The notes beneath the pieces were generated by a model. That model was not told the DNA's origin. It did no database searches and saw only the letters and a program-made list of their open reading frames with translations. A DNA stretch of 64,000 bases from Asterias amurensis. Its lineage: Eukaryota; Echinodermata; Asteroidea; Forcipulatida; Asteriidae. A program made the position numbers and the translations under genes. Shown here piece by piece: positions 54,258-63,698 of this stretch (positions within the stretch are counted from its first letter, which is position 1; the number at the start of each line of letters is the position of its first letter). The stretch spans positions 4,277,501 through 4,341,500 of the forward strand of contig NC_092669.1 of assembly GCF_032118995.1 (NCBI RefSeq), written 5' to 3'.

Positions 54258-54866
54258 ACTGTGTTTTATCTGCAGAGTATGCACCGTTTTTCGTGCGTGA
54301 CCTCTGTGTGAATATGTCAAAAGGGCTTCTGGAATTCGGTCATTTTCAGCCTTTTCTGAAAAGTCTCAACCAAAATAATGTACAAGTAAATTGAAACGAA
54401 GAGCATATCTGTCGTTATGTATAAAAAAAATCGGTGCAACTCAAATCTTAAAAAGAGAAATTTGTACGTAAAAAAGGCTTCAAAAACAGAGAAAACAAGT
54501 CACAAAAACACGGCAGATTTTCCCGTTATCAATGTTGGCAACAGAACCCAATTAGTATGTATGGAGAGATTATTTCATATTCTACCTGGAAATGTTTAAA
54601 CCGAGACCGAATCGTACCTAGTCCAGTCAGGATACAGCGATTTCCACCGTTAATCCAAAACTCCCATTACGAAAAAAACACAACTATTAGACATTTTACA
54701 TTAGACAATACTTTTCAGATAAGGCCGAAAAAGAATGAATTTCAGATGCCCTTTTGGACTACTTATATATTCAAACCGAGGTCACGCACTGCAGAATATG
54801 CCGGAGTTTGAGTTTTGCATCTCGTCACATTTCACTGCCTGTAGGTTGCTTCGAATGTAAAGTAAC

Positions 54867-54894
54867 CCCCCACCCCCCCCCCCCCCCCCCCCTC
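54867..54894. repeat. Poly-C tract
   Basis: A C run of more than 20, broken once by A. Assembly length may be unreliable. Confidence 0.85.
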
Positions 54895-54934
54895 CGGTAG
54901 TAGACTTTCTGTCCTCTCTAAACAGTGTATAATT

Positions 54935-55446
54935 TGGAATTGATATTTTACTGTCTAGCACGCTCTCATCACCTCAGGATTCTGTAATACCTATTATTAT
55001 TTTTGCCTTCCAGATGTCAATCTCGGCTTGCTGTTCTTGAAATTTGTTCATTAAGCTGTTTGCATTATTTTGTGTAATAACAGTTAAAGAAATACTGCTG
55101 TGCTGTACATTTTGTTGACTCCTTTGCCAACTTTCTTTTTGGCGATCTCTTTTCCTGTAGACTGGTCATCGTGCTCTGTGCTGGGTGCTCTTTCATTTGT
55201 TGTGCTTTTATTATTTACAAATGCGTCATTATTACAGTACTTTGGTTTTGCAGCAAGTGTTCCTCCACTAGTTGGTCCTAGCACCTGTGGATGGGGTGCT
55301 GCCTTCGGCTCCACGGTGGTAACGTGGTGGATTGTGTCTTCTTTCCTTGACTATTCTATTACCTCTAATTAGTAGACCCTCTTCTCCTTCTGCTCGTCTA
55401 CCTCTCAGCTCTTCTCTCAGCTTCCGGTTTGCCTCCATTTCCTTGG
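54935..55446 (-). pseudogene. LINE ORF1-type remnant with frameshifts
   Basis: On the minus strand 55446-55330 reads LTPKEMEANRKLREELRGRR, then AEGEEGLLIRGNRIV. This KxLREEL...RRxxGExxLxIRxGxIV pattern is seen in the zinc-knuckle-adjacent part of ORF1 proteins of CR1/L2-like LINEs and in related endonuclease/RT polyproteins. A frame change leads into a low-complexity stretch (TEHDDQSTGKEIAKKK, 55314-55084), and another into ITQNNANSLMNKFQEQQAEI. It is not a working gene. Confidence 0.6.
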
Positions 55447-55453
55447 GTGTTAA

Positions 55454-55836
55454 AGGCTCTGGACTCTAATGGTAACTGTCAAAGACCAGTCCTCTCACTT
55501 TGTGTATCTCAACATATGCATAAAATAACAAACCTGTGAAAATTTGAGCTCGATTGGTCTTCGGAGTTGCGAGATAACTATGAGAAGAAGAAAAAAAAAC
55601 CTTATCACACAAAGTTGTGTGCTTTCAGATGCTTGATTTCGAGACCTCAAAATTCTAAACTTGAGGTCTTCAAATCAAATTCGTGGAAAATTACTTCTTC
55701 CTCGAAAACTATGTCACTTCAGCGGGAGCCGTTTCTCACAATGTTTTATACTATCAACCTTTCCCCATTACTCATTACCAAGTGAGGTTTTCCGCTGATA
55801 ATTATTTTGAGTAATGACCGACAGTGTCCACTGCCT
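55454..55836. mobile_element. Family A MITE
   Basis: TTAA at 55450 and 55837. The left end has two changes (AGGCTCTGGACTCTAATGG). Confidence 0.86.
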
Positions 55837-55921
55837 TTAAGTCAGGAGTTATGAACACCATGGCAAAACTCTTATGACCCTCGAGTTGTTTGGCTTTCAT
55901 AAGTTTAGTACGCTGGACTGT

Positions 55922-56032
55922 TTGCTTGTCCTGAAAATCACGTGGAAATTTGGTAGGCATTTCTGTTGTTATCAAGGGAGAAATACCATAAGCAAATGTT
56001 TGTGCTTAGCAGCGCTATGAAATTGGCCCCAG
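55922..56032. mobile_element. Family G fragment
   Basis: TCCTGAAAATCACGTGGAAA to AGCAGCGCTATGAAATTGG. More G-like pieces (GTTGCTAAGCATGG) continue to about 56190. Confidence 0.62.
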
Positions 56033-56369
56033 GCCTATTCCAGTTTTTGAATTACAAAAATAAGATTACCATCCATTATACACTTGGGTCACATGTAGGC
56101 CTACGTGTCACTGGTATCCTGCTTTTGTTGCTAAGCATGGATGAAGAAATTAGATTTTTTTTCTTCCATGAGCTTAGCAACACATTTAGTATAATTTTTT
56201 TTTTAAGTATTCAAACGGAAATTATTATGAAATTATAAGGGTGATTTGGATGTAACCACCATGACTGTTACACCCGATTTTTCAAGTTGTTTTCATCACT
56301 CAAATACATAAGAGTGCAAATTCATTGTGCACTACCTTAAAGGAACAACATGTTATTAACTGTTTTTAA

Positions 56370-56713
56370 AACCATTGGACACTTTCGGAACATAATTTTT
56401 TTTTTAAAGTTCACAGATTTACAAATAACTTACAGGGTTTACAGAAGGTAATGGTGAAATACTTCTCTTGAAATAATATTCCATTAAATGCTTCACCTTT
56501 TGAGAAAACATTAAAACATTATCAATTCTCGATATCGAGAATTACGGATTTATTTTAAACACATGTCATGACACGGCGAAACGTGCGGAAACAAGGGTGG
56601 GTTTTCCCGTTATTTTCTCCTGACTCCGATGACAAATTGAGCCTAAATTTTTACAGGTTTGTTATTTTATAAATAAGTTGGACAATACTGTTTACCGAAA
56701 GTTTCCAATGGCT
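56370..56713. mobile_element. Family E MITE
   Basis: Right TTAA at 56714. The left site is mutated. Centre ATTCTCGATATCGAGAAT. Confidence 0.85.
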
Positions 56714-56717
56714 TTAA

Positions 56718-56790
56718 AGGATTTGGGTATTTTTTGAAACACAAAACAAAATGTCCACAGATTTACATTAAACAAAAAGGATTTTGATGT
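56718..56790. mobile_element. Family C end fragment
   Basis: Starts at the shared TTAA with AGGATTTGGGTATTTTTTG and runs to AGATTTACATTAAACA. Confidence 0.65.
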
Positions 56791-56937
56791 ATACTCTAAA
56801 ACTTTATTTTTTTCACACTCGTAACATATTTCGAGAAACACATTATTACACATAGCAAATTTAAAATAATATGATGGTGGGATGAACGTACACACAAAAA
56901 CGATTATATTCATTTGGCTTGCGGTAACACCATGTGT

Positions 56938-57080
56938 TAGCTAAGCACAAGTATGCTTACCAGAATAAGGTTACCAGTCAAAACTCCATGTCATGTAAAC
57001 AGTTTGTTACTGGTACCCTTCTTATTGCTGCTAAGCAGTAAATTGTTTAGAAATATTTTCTGCTTAATAGTAAGCAAAAT
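56938..57080. mobile_element. Family G relative
   Basis: GCTAAGCACAAGTATGCTTA, AAGGTTACCAGTC and TGCTGCTAAGCAGTAAATTG, ending GCTTAATAGTAAGC. Confidence 0.55.
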
Positions 57081-57097
57081 TAAAGGTCTCCAAAGGG

Positions 57098-57458
57098 AAC
57101 ATAGTCTTGGTTCAAGACTCTCCTGGATTTGTAAAAAGAGAGCGCGCTATCACCCCCAACGCGCTATCAACCACGAACCGCTATCACCCGAGAACCGCTA
57201 TCACCCGAGAACCGCTATCACAGGAGAGTCTCGGTACATTCGTTCAATCTCCCCGAAAATCGGGGGGAAACATAATGCGCGTGCGTAGGTTTCCCGCAGA
57301 GCCCGCCCCTTTTTTTTGGGGGGGAGATTTAACGAATATGCCAAGACTCTCCTGTGATAGCGGTTCTCGGGTGATAGTGGTTCGTGGTTGATAGGGTGTT
57401 GGGGGTGATAGCGTGCCCTGTTGTGACAAATCCAGGAGAGTCTTGAACCAAGACTAAA
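57098..57458. mobile_element. Inverted-repeat element K with internal 17-bp repeats
   Basis: Ends AGTCTTGGTTCAAGACTCTC and the opposing GAGAGTCTTGAACCAAGACT. Both arms contain AACCGCTATCACCCGAG-type units (repeated in tandem in the left arm) and AGGAGAGTCTC/GAGACTCTCCT-like sequence. The centre has a CGGGGGG/CCCCCCC-type pair. Frames on both strands are palindrome shadows. Confidence 0.82.
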
Positions 57459-57491
57459 GGGACAGTGAGTGTAAAGTCTATGGGAGGTTAA

Positions 57492-57583
57492 AGACACTGG
57501 ACACTATTGGTAATTGTCAAAGACTAGCCTTCACAGTTATGCTGATAACTTTTTTGAGTAATTACCAATAGTGTCCACTGCCT
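57492..57583. mobile_element. Family A mini-copy (ends only)
   Basis: TTAA at 57488 and 57584, 92 bp in all: left end through GACTAGCCTTCACAG, then right end from GCTGATAACTTTTTTGAG. The whole middle is deleted. Confidence 0.85.
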
Positions 57584-57587
57584 TTAA

Positions 57588-58106
57588 AGGCACTGGACAC
57601 TATTGGTTAACTACTCAAAATAATTGTTAGCACAAAACGTCACTTGGTAACGAGAAATGGGGAGAGGTTGATAGTATAAAACAATGTGAGAAACAGCTCC
57701 CCTTGAAGTAACATTGTTTTTGAGACAGAAGTAATTTTTCACGAATTTGATTTCGAGACCTCAGATTTAGAATTTGAGGTCTCGAAATCAAGCATATGAA
57801 AGCACACAACTTTTTGTTACAAGGTTTTTTTTTTCTTTCATTATTTTCTCACAACTATGACGACCAATGGAGCTCAAATTTTCACAGGTTTGTTATTTTA
57901 TGCATATGTTGAGATACACTAAGTGAGAAGACCTCAAATTCTACACTTGAGGTCTCGAAATAAAATTTGTGGAAAATTACCTCTTTCTCGAAAACTACCT
58001 CACTTCAGAGGGAGCCGTTTCTCACAATGTTTTATACTATCAACCTCTCGCCATACTCGTTACCAAATGAGGTTTTATGCTGATAATTATTTTGGGTCCA
58101 CTGCCT
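57588..58106. mobile_element. Family A MITE plus part of a second copy
   Basis: Left TTAA at 57584 (shared with the mini-copy). One copy in one orientation reaches GATACACTAAGTGAGAAG at 57930, where an opposite-orientation piece begins (ACCTCAAATTCTACACTTG) and ends with TTAA at 58107. It could be a fusion of two copies. Confidence 0.8.
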
Positions 58107-58168
58107 TTAAATTAGAGACTAAGAATGAATTTTGTCTCCATCCTGTCAAAGCCAATACCTTCTTTTAA

Positions 58169-58480
58169 AGGCAATGGACACTATTGGTAATTGTCAAAGA
58201 CCAGTCTTCTCACTTGGTGTATCCCAACATTTGCATAAAATAACAAACCTGTGACAATTTCAACTCAATTCGTCAAAGATGAGATCAACGAGTTGTGTGC
58301 TTTCAGATGCCTTGAATTTGAGACCTCAGCTGAGGTCTTGCATTAAATGCAAATATTTTAGTGAGAAATTACTTCTTTCTCATCAGAGGAAGCCATTTCT
58401 CACAATGTTTTTATACTATCAACACCTCTCCATTGTTTGTTACCAAGTTTTTATGCTGACAATTATTTTTAATTCATAAA
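58169..58480. mobile_element. Family A MITE, reduced
   Basis: Left TTAA at 58165. Middle shortened (GAGACCTCAGCTGAGGTC). The right end is lost after GCTGACAATTATTTTTAAT. Confidence 0.8.
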
Positions 58481-59053
58481 CACCTCAGACAGTTTCGCTA
58501 TTCCTATTGGTGGAGAGCGCGTCACGTGGGTGTGTATAAACCTTTGTTTATTACCAGTAAAAAGTGTTAAAAAAAGGGGCATGACACGCGAGCTTGCACC
58601 TGTTATTATAAGAGTTTCTTCATTCCTATTGGTCGAGAGCTGAAAACGGCTGAAACAAATGTGCCACATCACGCCATACGCGCGACGCGCACAGCATTCC
58701 CTTATAAGAAGTTGTTTACCCGAGGGCGGCGGAGGGCTTTACCATTTCAAAGCTGGAGGGGTGTTATGTTGAAAAAAATCATTAAACAGTTATAATTTTT
58801 GCATTTATTTTACTTTTTGACCAAAAAGTGTTGATGTTTTTGACTGAAGAGGTATTTATGAAGAACCAGGCCTCGTTGGGATTAAACCACTAGTTGAAAA
58901 CCTCTTCACCACACATTGATTCCCTTAGTAATTACCAATAGTGTCCAGTGTATTGAAAACCACCATAACAAAATGTGATTGAAAAAAATTAGTTAATGGC
59001 CTGACGTTTCGACCCTAACAGAGTCTTCCTGGGAGGCTCAAAATGCAATTGTC
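58481..59053. other. Region 3' of the PGP-type gene
   Basis: No exon seen. Two copies of TTCCTATTGGTSGAGAGC (58499 and 58623) and a minus CGAAACGTCAGGCC motif (58990-59005) are present. Confidence 0.4.
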
Positions 59054-59291
59054 CTACAACTTGATTTTACTTATCAGATCCCCAAGCTCTTTAATTGAAG
59101 GCAAGTAGAAATCCGGGACGCGCTTTTGGTCTTCGACCGAGTTGCTCGCTTGGTTGTGTCTTACTTCCTCCAGGGTTGAGATGCCGGACAAGACAAAGAG
59201 CGTCTTCATCCCGCAATTCCTTCCTAGAAGGATATCCGTTCCGAGGGAGTCACCCACGATGAGAGTACGATCGGCGACCACTCCTTTATGT
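59054..59291 (-). CDS. PGP: Phosphoglycolate/glycerol-3-phosphate phosphatase (PGP type), last exon
   Basis: C-terminal exon of a HAD-superfamily phosphatase of the PGP/PDXP (4-nitrophenylphosphatase-like) group, which removes phosphate from small metabolites such as 2-phosphoglycolate and glycerol 3-phosphate in the cytosol. The acceptor is CCTCCATCAG before A-CAT-AAA; the one leading base completes an arginine codon begun in the previous exon. It encodes ADRTLIVGDSLGTDILLGRN, which is HAD motif IV (GDxxxTD) with both metal-binding aspartates, then GMKTLFVLSGIST, and ends VPDFYLPSIKELGDLISKIKL-like before TAG. The catalytic DxDGT loop is in exons beyond the window. PGP is favoured over chronophin (PDXP) by the VPDFY end, but not with certainty. 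Confidence 0.9.
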
Positions 59292-59525
59292 CTGATGGAG
59301 GAGTATTAAAGGTGATATTAATAGATATCCCAAAAATATTTTTTAGACATATATGGTAATAAACCTAAAGGGCAACTGACTGGGCAAGTTTTTAAATGAA
59401 ACAGTCTTTACAGGTGTAGGCTTGGGTATCACCCTGGATGATACCCGAGCCTAAACATTTCGTTTTTCTACTTGTACGAGTGTGCATATTATTATACTAA
59501 TTTAGCTGGCCTTGGTCTCGGACTA

Positions 59526-59763
59526 GGGTGCGTTCGTATAGCTTCCCTGGGTCGACCCCGGTCTGCACCGGTACGTTCGAAAAGCTTTGACGGGGCTCAC
59601 CCGGGTCAGCCCCCAGTGCCCTGCTTGTGGAGTGGGTCACTTGACCTGAGGTACATGCCATCACCACGAGAGGGCGTGTGTGATCGTTTGATTAGCTCTA
59701 CTAAGGGGCTCACCCTTAGTGAGCACTGCGGGGTAGACCCAGGGAAGCTTATCGAACGCACCC
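59526..59763. mobile_element. Family F element in the last PGP intron
   Basis: Ends GGGTGCGTTCGTATAGCTTC and AGCTTATCGAACGCACCC, with the GGGGCTCACCCGGG core. No clear target duplication. Confidence 0.83.
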
Positions 59764-59903
59764 ACTGTGGCCTTGGCCATGGTCACAGACTCGAGTGCTG
59801 TCACTCGGTCTTGGTCTTGGCCTCGCAGACCCATGACGCGAACTCTGCCTTGTCCTTGAAGGTCATGGACCCCGACTACTGATGGACTGTCCATTAGAAA
59901 CCA

Positions 59904-60145
59904 GGGCCCAATTTCATAGAACTGCTAAGCACAAAAATTTGCTAAGCATGAAATTCCATCCCAGATAAAAACAGGATTACCAACCACATTTCCATTTGTT
60001 GCATAGTGCTTGTTACTGGTATTCAGCTTTTGTTTGCTTATTCTGAAAATCACATGGCAATTTGGTTGGTAAACCTGTTTTTATCAAGGAAGAAATTTCA
60101 TGCTAAGCAAATTGTTGCGCTTAGCAGCTCTATGAAATTGGGCCC
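59904..60145. mobile_element. Family G MITE in the last PGP intron
   Basis: A complete inverted repeat: GGGCCCAATTTCATAGAACT on the left, AGCTCTATGAAATTGGGCCC on the right. It ends 14 bp from the splice donor of the next exon. Confidence 0.85.
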
Positions 60146-60159
60146 AGTACTCTACATAC

Positions 60160-60259
60160 CTTTGCTGGATACATTCAAAGAGATATTTGTTGGGTTTCCC
60201 GACTAGAATGGGGTCTCTAAGAGCGGCCGTCTTCACTGCGTTGATTATACATCCGGTGC
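60160..60259 (-). CDS. PGP: PGP-type phosphatase, third exon visible
   Basis: A 100-bp exon between acceptor TTTGTATTTGCAG and donor AAAG/GTATGT. It starts with two bases that complete the glycine codon from the previous exon (giving GTGC) and ends with two bases of an arginine codon. It encodes GTGCIINAVKTAALRDPILV and GKPNKYLFECIQQR. The GTGC...VGKP segment carries the HAD motif III lysine and aligns in order with vertebrate PGP. The intron downstream holds a family G and a family F element. Confidence 0.92.
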
Positions 60260-60309
60260 CTGCAAATACAAAGGGAGTACGAGTACAAAATTATTACGCA
60301 AAAGAACCT

Positions 60310-60596
60310 GGGCCCAATTTCATGGCTCTGATTACCCCTGAATTCTGCGCTTACGATCACGGTTCCCCGCTTACATGCAAGCGCCAAATTTCTGCGCTAG
60401 CCCTGTTAGCGTAGAATGACTATTAATAATAGTCATTCTACTTAATAGCGCGTGTTTACGTGGCGCGTGTTTACATAGCGCGTGTTTACGTGGAGTAAAC
60501 ACGCGCAGAAGCCGAAATTCGCCGCTAACACGTGAAATACGTTTGCCATATGCACAGAATTCCATTATATGCAAGCCATTATATGCATAAGCCTTG
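60310..60596. mobile_element. Family G' MITE in a PGP intron
   Basis: Left end GGGCCCAATTTCATGGCTCT and GCGCTTACG units. Near 60440-60500 GCGCGTGTTTACGTGG is repeated three times in tandem. The right terminal repeat is worn. Confidence 0.75.
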
Positions 60597-60725
60597 TTAC
60601 ATAGGCTCGTTTCAGAGCGAACACTTCCTCCAAAAATATCTTACACACAGTTGTACCCGCAATTCTGCTATTTAGTATTTAAAGTTACTTCTTATTTTTC
60701 ACACCCCTGGCTTCAAGTGTTTGAC

Positions 60726-60931
60726 TAGACTTGTGGACAAGTCGTTATATGTTTGTCGCAGTGATAGCATTCCGACTCTCTCTGCGAGACTACTGCTCTA
60801 ACGACTACGGTCCCATTAAATGGAGAGTAGAAGTAGGGCAACCAGCAGTTCGCGCAGTGATCTCGCAAGAGCACCGCCACAACTCGACTATCTCACCGCG
60901 TGGGACCATTAACGACTTGTCCACAAGTCTA
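60726..60931. mobile_element. Family I MITE, intact, with 9-bp target duplication
   Basis: A 206-bp element with exact 22-bp inverted ends starting TAGACTTGTGGACAAGTC. GTGTTTGAC stands on both sides (60717-60725 and 60932-60940). A 9-bp duplication fits Mutator-like or Merlin-like transposition. It lies in a PGP intron. Partial relatives are at 6443-6790 and 8770-8862. Confidence 0.92.
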
Positions 60932-61003
60932 GTGTTTGACTAGGTAAAGTAACTGATCAACATGGCATCTTGTTTGACAAACGGATTGTTTTTCTGGGTT
61001 TAC

Positions 61004-61157
61004 CTGGTAGAACGATACCTATATCAGCATGCGGAGGGAAACGACAGTCTGCGTTGGTTCCGATGAACGGAACGTTGGGTTTATTCAAGTAGCTCACTGC
61101 CCTCAATATCTTCATGTAGGTGAACTCACGATCGAAACCGACGCAGACAGCGTTCAC
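61004..61157 (-). CDS. PGP: PGP-type phosphatase, second exon visible
   Basis: A 154-bp exon, phase 0 in and phase 1 out. Acceptor: a CT-rich run, then CATCAAAAAAG before GTGAACGCT; donor CCAG/GTAAAC. It encodes VNAVCVGFDREFTYMKILRA and, further on, VPFIGTNADCRFP and DIGIVLPG, which correspond to the cap domain (C2 type) and the VGFD...GTNxDxxxP landmarks of the PGP family. The next exon continues directly into GTGC. Confidence 0.92.
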
Positions 61158-61455
61158 CTTTTTTGATGAAGAAAAAAGCGAGAGAGAGAGAGAAAAAAAA
61201 AAGCATGTTTGATTGCGATGAAATTGTTATGGTCTTACCAGGTTTGACAATGTTTGTCCCTGGGTAATGATTGCGGCCGTCCATTTCCGTGGCGATGAAT
61301 GGAAAGGAAGGATTGCTAAGGTAACTTGCCGCCTTGAAGATTTTGACAAAGCTGATGTGAATGTCGTGACTGACTACGACTGCTTTTACCTACGGTGGGA
61401 AGAAGTAAAGAGTAAAAAACCAATACAGCACAACAGAGTCTCAACATGTGGAAGT

Positions 61456-61865
61456 GTCGTGGCCGAGCGGTTAAGACAAATGAATTCAAACTCTGGTGTT
61501 TCTGATCAGCAGAGTGTGGGTTCGAATCCCCAGCCGTGACACCTGTGCCCTTAAGCAAGACACTTAACCATGATGCTTTGTCCTTCGAATGGGACGTAAA
61601 GCCGTTGGTCCCATATGTTGTGTAATGCAGGTAAAAGAACTCAGAGCACTTTTCGAAAAGAGAAGGGGTTCGCCCCGGTGTTCCTGGCTGTGGCTGCTGT
61701 ATGCGCCATAGCACTTGTAAACCTTATAAGGTGCTAAATAGTTGGGTCTCAAAATTCATCACTGCAATTACTTATCTTTCTGAAAGTTTGTATATACTCA
61801 GCGCCTTGAGTACCTTGTTTGGTAGATACGTGCGTTATATAAGACTTCGATATTATTATCTGTGT
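61456..61865 (+). mobile_element. tRNA-Leu-derived SINE, full length
   Basis: The head (61456-61541) has box A GTGGCCGAGCGGTTAAG, box B GGTTCGAATCCC and ends GTCGTGG/CCGTGAC that pair as an acceptor stem with two wobbles. The anticodon arm no longer folds. The body has TGGGACGTAAAGCCGTTGGT, GAAGGGGTTCGCCCCGG and CAGCGCCTTGAGTACC, and ends ACTTCGATATTATTAT. The central part may be one of the conserved SINE core domains. It lies in a PGP intron in the opposite orientation to the gene. Confidence 0.87.
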
Positions 61866-62481
61866 CCCTTAGCAGTGGTCTGCTGGCTGAATGCCAGTTA
61901 AAACACCACAGGACCAGGCATAATAAATGAAATGAAATAGAATAAATTCTCTCCCAGAACACAGCTCTGGGCGTAGCCGCAGCTGCTAGTTTGGCCAAGG
62001 CCTTGGAGGGAACAATGAACACCAGGCAAAGAGCTTAAAGGGGCTGTACTGTCACGATCAAAATTTTTGAAGTCTAGATGCTCTGTGGTGCATTCTAAGC
62101 TTCCTTGGAACACCTGCTTGAATTACTATTTGTTGCACAATTTCAGTGTTTTTAGGATAGAAAAAAAAATCTCAAATATTGCATTTAATTCAGCTGGGAA
62201 ACCCTTGTTCAGAATAAGTATAACATTGAAAATAAAACACAAAATCATTGCCAAATTTACTCTGTGTTTAAAATAATCTGCCATTTCCAGTGGCAGACTT
62301 CTTTTTGCGTGTAAAGGGAAAAGTGAAATCATACATTGTACTTGTTGTAGCCTTGGGTAAACAGACCTGGAGATTATGGTGTCATAACGCATCACAGTAA
62401 GTACCTATCACTTTTCTAGCCGCGGCCACAAATTTTTCATAGCAGTTAGCACTGATGCAAATGAATCTCAAGTCCAATTTC

Positions 62482-63556
62482 ATACCTGCCAACATTCGAA
62501 ACCCAGAAATAGGGACAAGCCTGGCCGGGGTCCAGGGGGTCACCAAGGCGGGGTACTGTGAATGAGTGTTTTCTTCCAGGGGGCTCTGCATTGCAGGGGA
62601 CAGTGCCCCCTGGAAGCTAACAGAACTACACAGCTTCCAGAGTCATTTGGGGGCTAAACATTAACATAAAGTAAATTAACTTTGAATGTGGAACTACTCC
62701 ATAAAAACAATACATTAGTTCATTATTATTTGATAACACAGCTTTTCACCACCTTTCTATTGGTGTAGACCTTTGTATGTGGATTGTTTTGCTTGTTTTA
62801 GGAGGGCTGGACTGTATTTTGTGTCGAAGCAAGTTTCCCTCTTTGCCAGCATTGCTTGCTTGTGAGTGATCAAGCTGCTCAATGTAGATGTACTCATACT
62901 GGCTCGTTCCTTTGTCTTGTTCTTGCCAACGACTGAGAACACTCGTTCACAATCAACTTACGGTTTTAACAAAATGGCAACCGCAACACCCTTCGTACCA
63001 CGACGTCGTCGACGAAGCAAATACATGTGCATAACGTATTATGTATGTACACACGCACACACTCACGCACCGCATGTATTGGCTTGACACAATAAACTTG
63101 GTACAAGTCCTCTCCACGAATCTCTCTACGCGTACAATGTTGTTGCACAGACTAAACGGACACTTTTTGAGGGAGCGCATGTTTCAACAAGTCTATGATA
63201 CAACTAAACTCTTCATCAGTCGTTTACAACGTTTGTTTTTATTGATATACACACACACACGCACACACCACATGCTTGACAAATGATTTAATAAACTTGA
63301 TACAAGTCCTCCACACGAATCTCCCTCTACACGTGCGTACTTGTTCACTCACACGGCTACTTTGGGATGAAATGCACGTTCGCTCAGCAAGTCTAAAATA
63401 CATCTAGTCTTGTTCTCAGCCGTTCATCATCAATTTTCTTACTTTTTAATAATAAAATTGTGAAATCTGAGAAACCGGGACAGTCCCGATTTTAGGCGTC
63501 TTTGAAACTCAGAAACCGGGACTGTCCCGGGAAAATCGGGACAGTTGGCAGGTATA
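62482..63556. mobile_element. 1.07-kb DNA transposon M in a PGP intron
   Basis: Terminal repeats CATACCTGCCAAC and GTTGGCAGGTATA (12 of 13 match), with CAATTT on both sides (62476-62481 and 63557-63562). Sub-terminal GGGACTGTCCCGGGAAAATC and related GGGACAGTCCCG dyads are concentrated at the right end. Two diverged copies of an AC-rich segment (63045-63070 and 63250-63270) and CTCCACACGAATCTC-like phrases repeat inside. No transposase frame found. Confidence 0.78.
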
Positions 63557-63698
63557 CAATTTGAAAAGCACAAAAACACCGGACTTGTCCGATTGTCAAG
63601 GTTACTGGCTCGAGGCTCCCAAAGGCCTGGGGGTCAAGGTTCGCAACAGAAAAGAGTCAAGGGTCAAGGGTCAAGGTTGGCAGAAAAGTTTTATTTAC

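Noticed and set aside
61240..61330. Possible extra PGP exon reading GQTLSNL before VNAVCVGFD
   Set aside because: A donor-like GGTAAGA is present and the phase could fit, but the peptide does not match the family, whereas 63699-63755 gives the expected DWLQIPLDPE in the right phase.
61456..61541. Possible functional tRNA-Leu gene
   Set aside because: Boxes A and B and the acceptor stem are recognisable, but the anticodon arm does not fold and the sequence continues into a SINE body that has another copy in the window.
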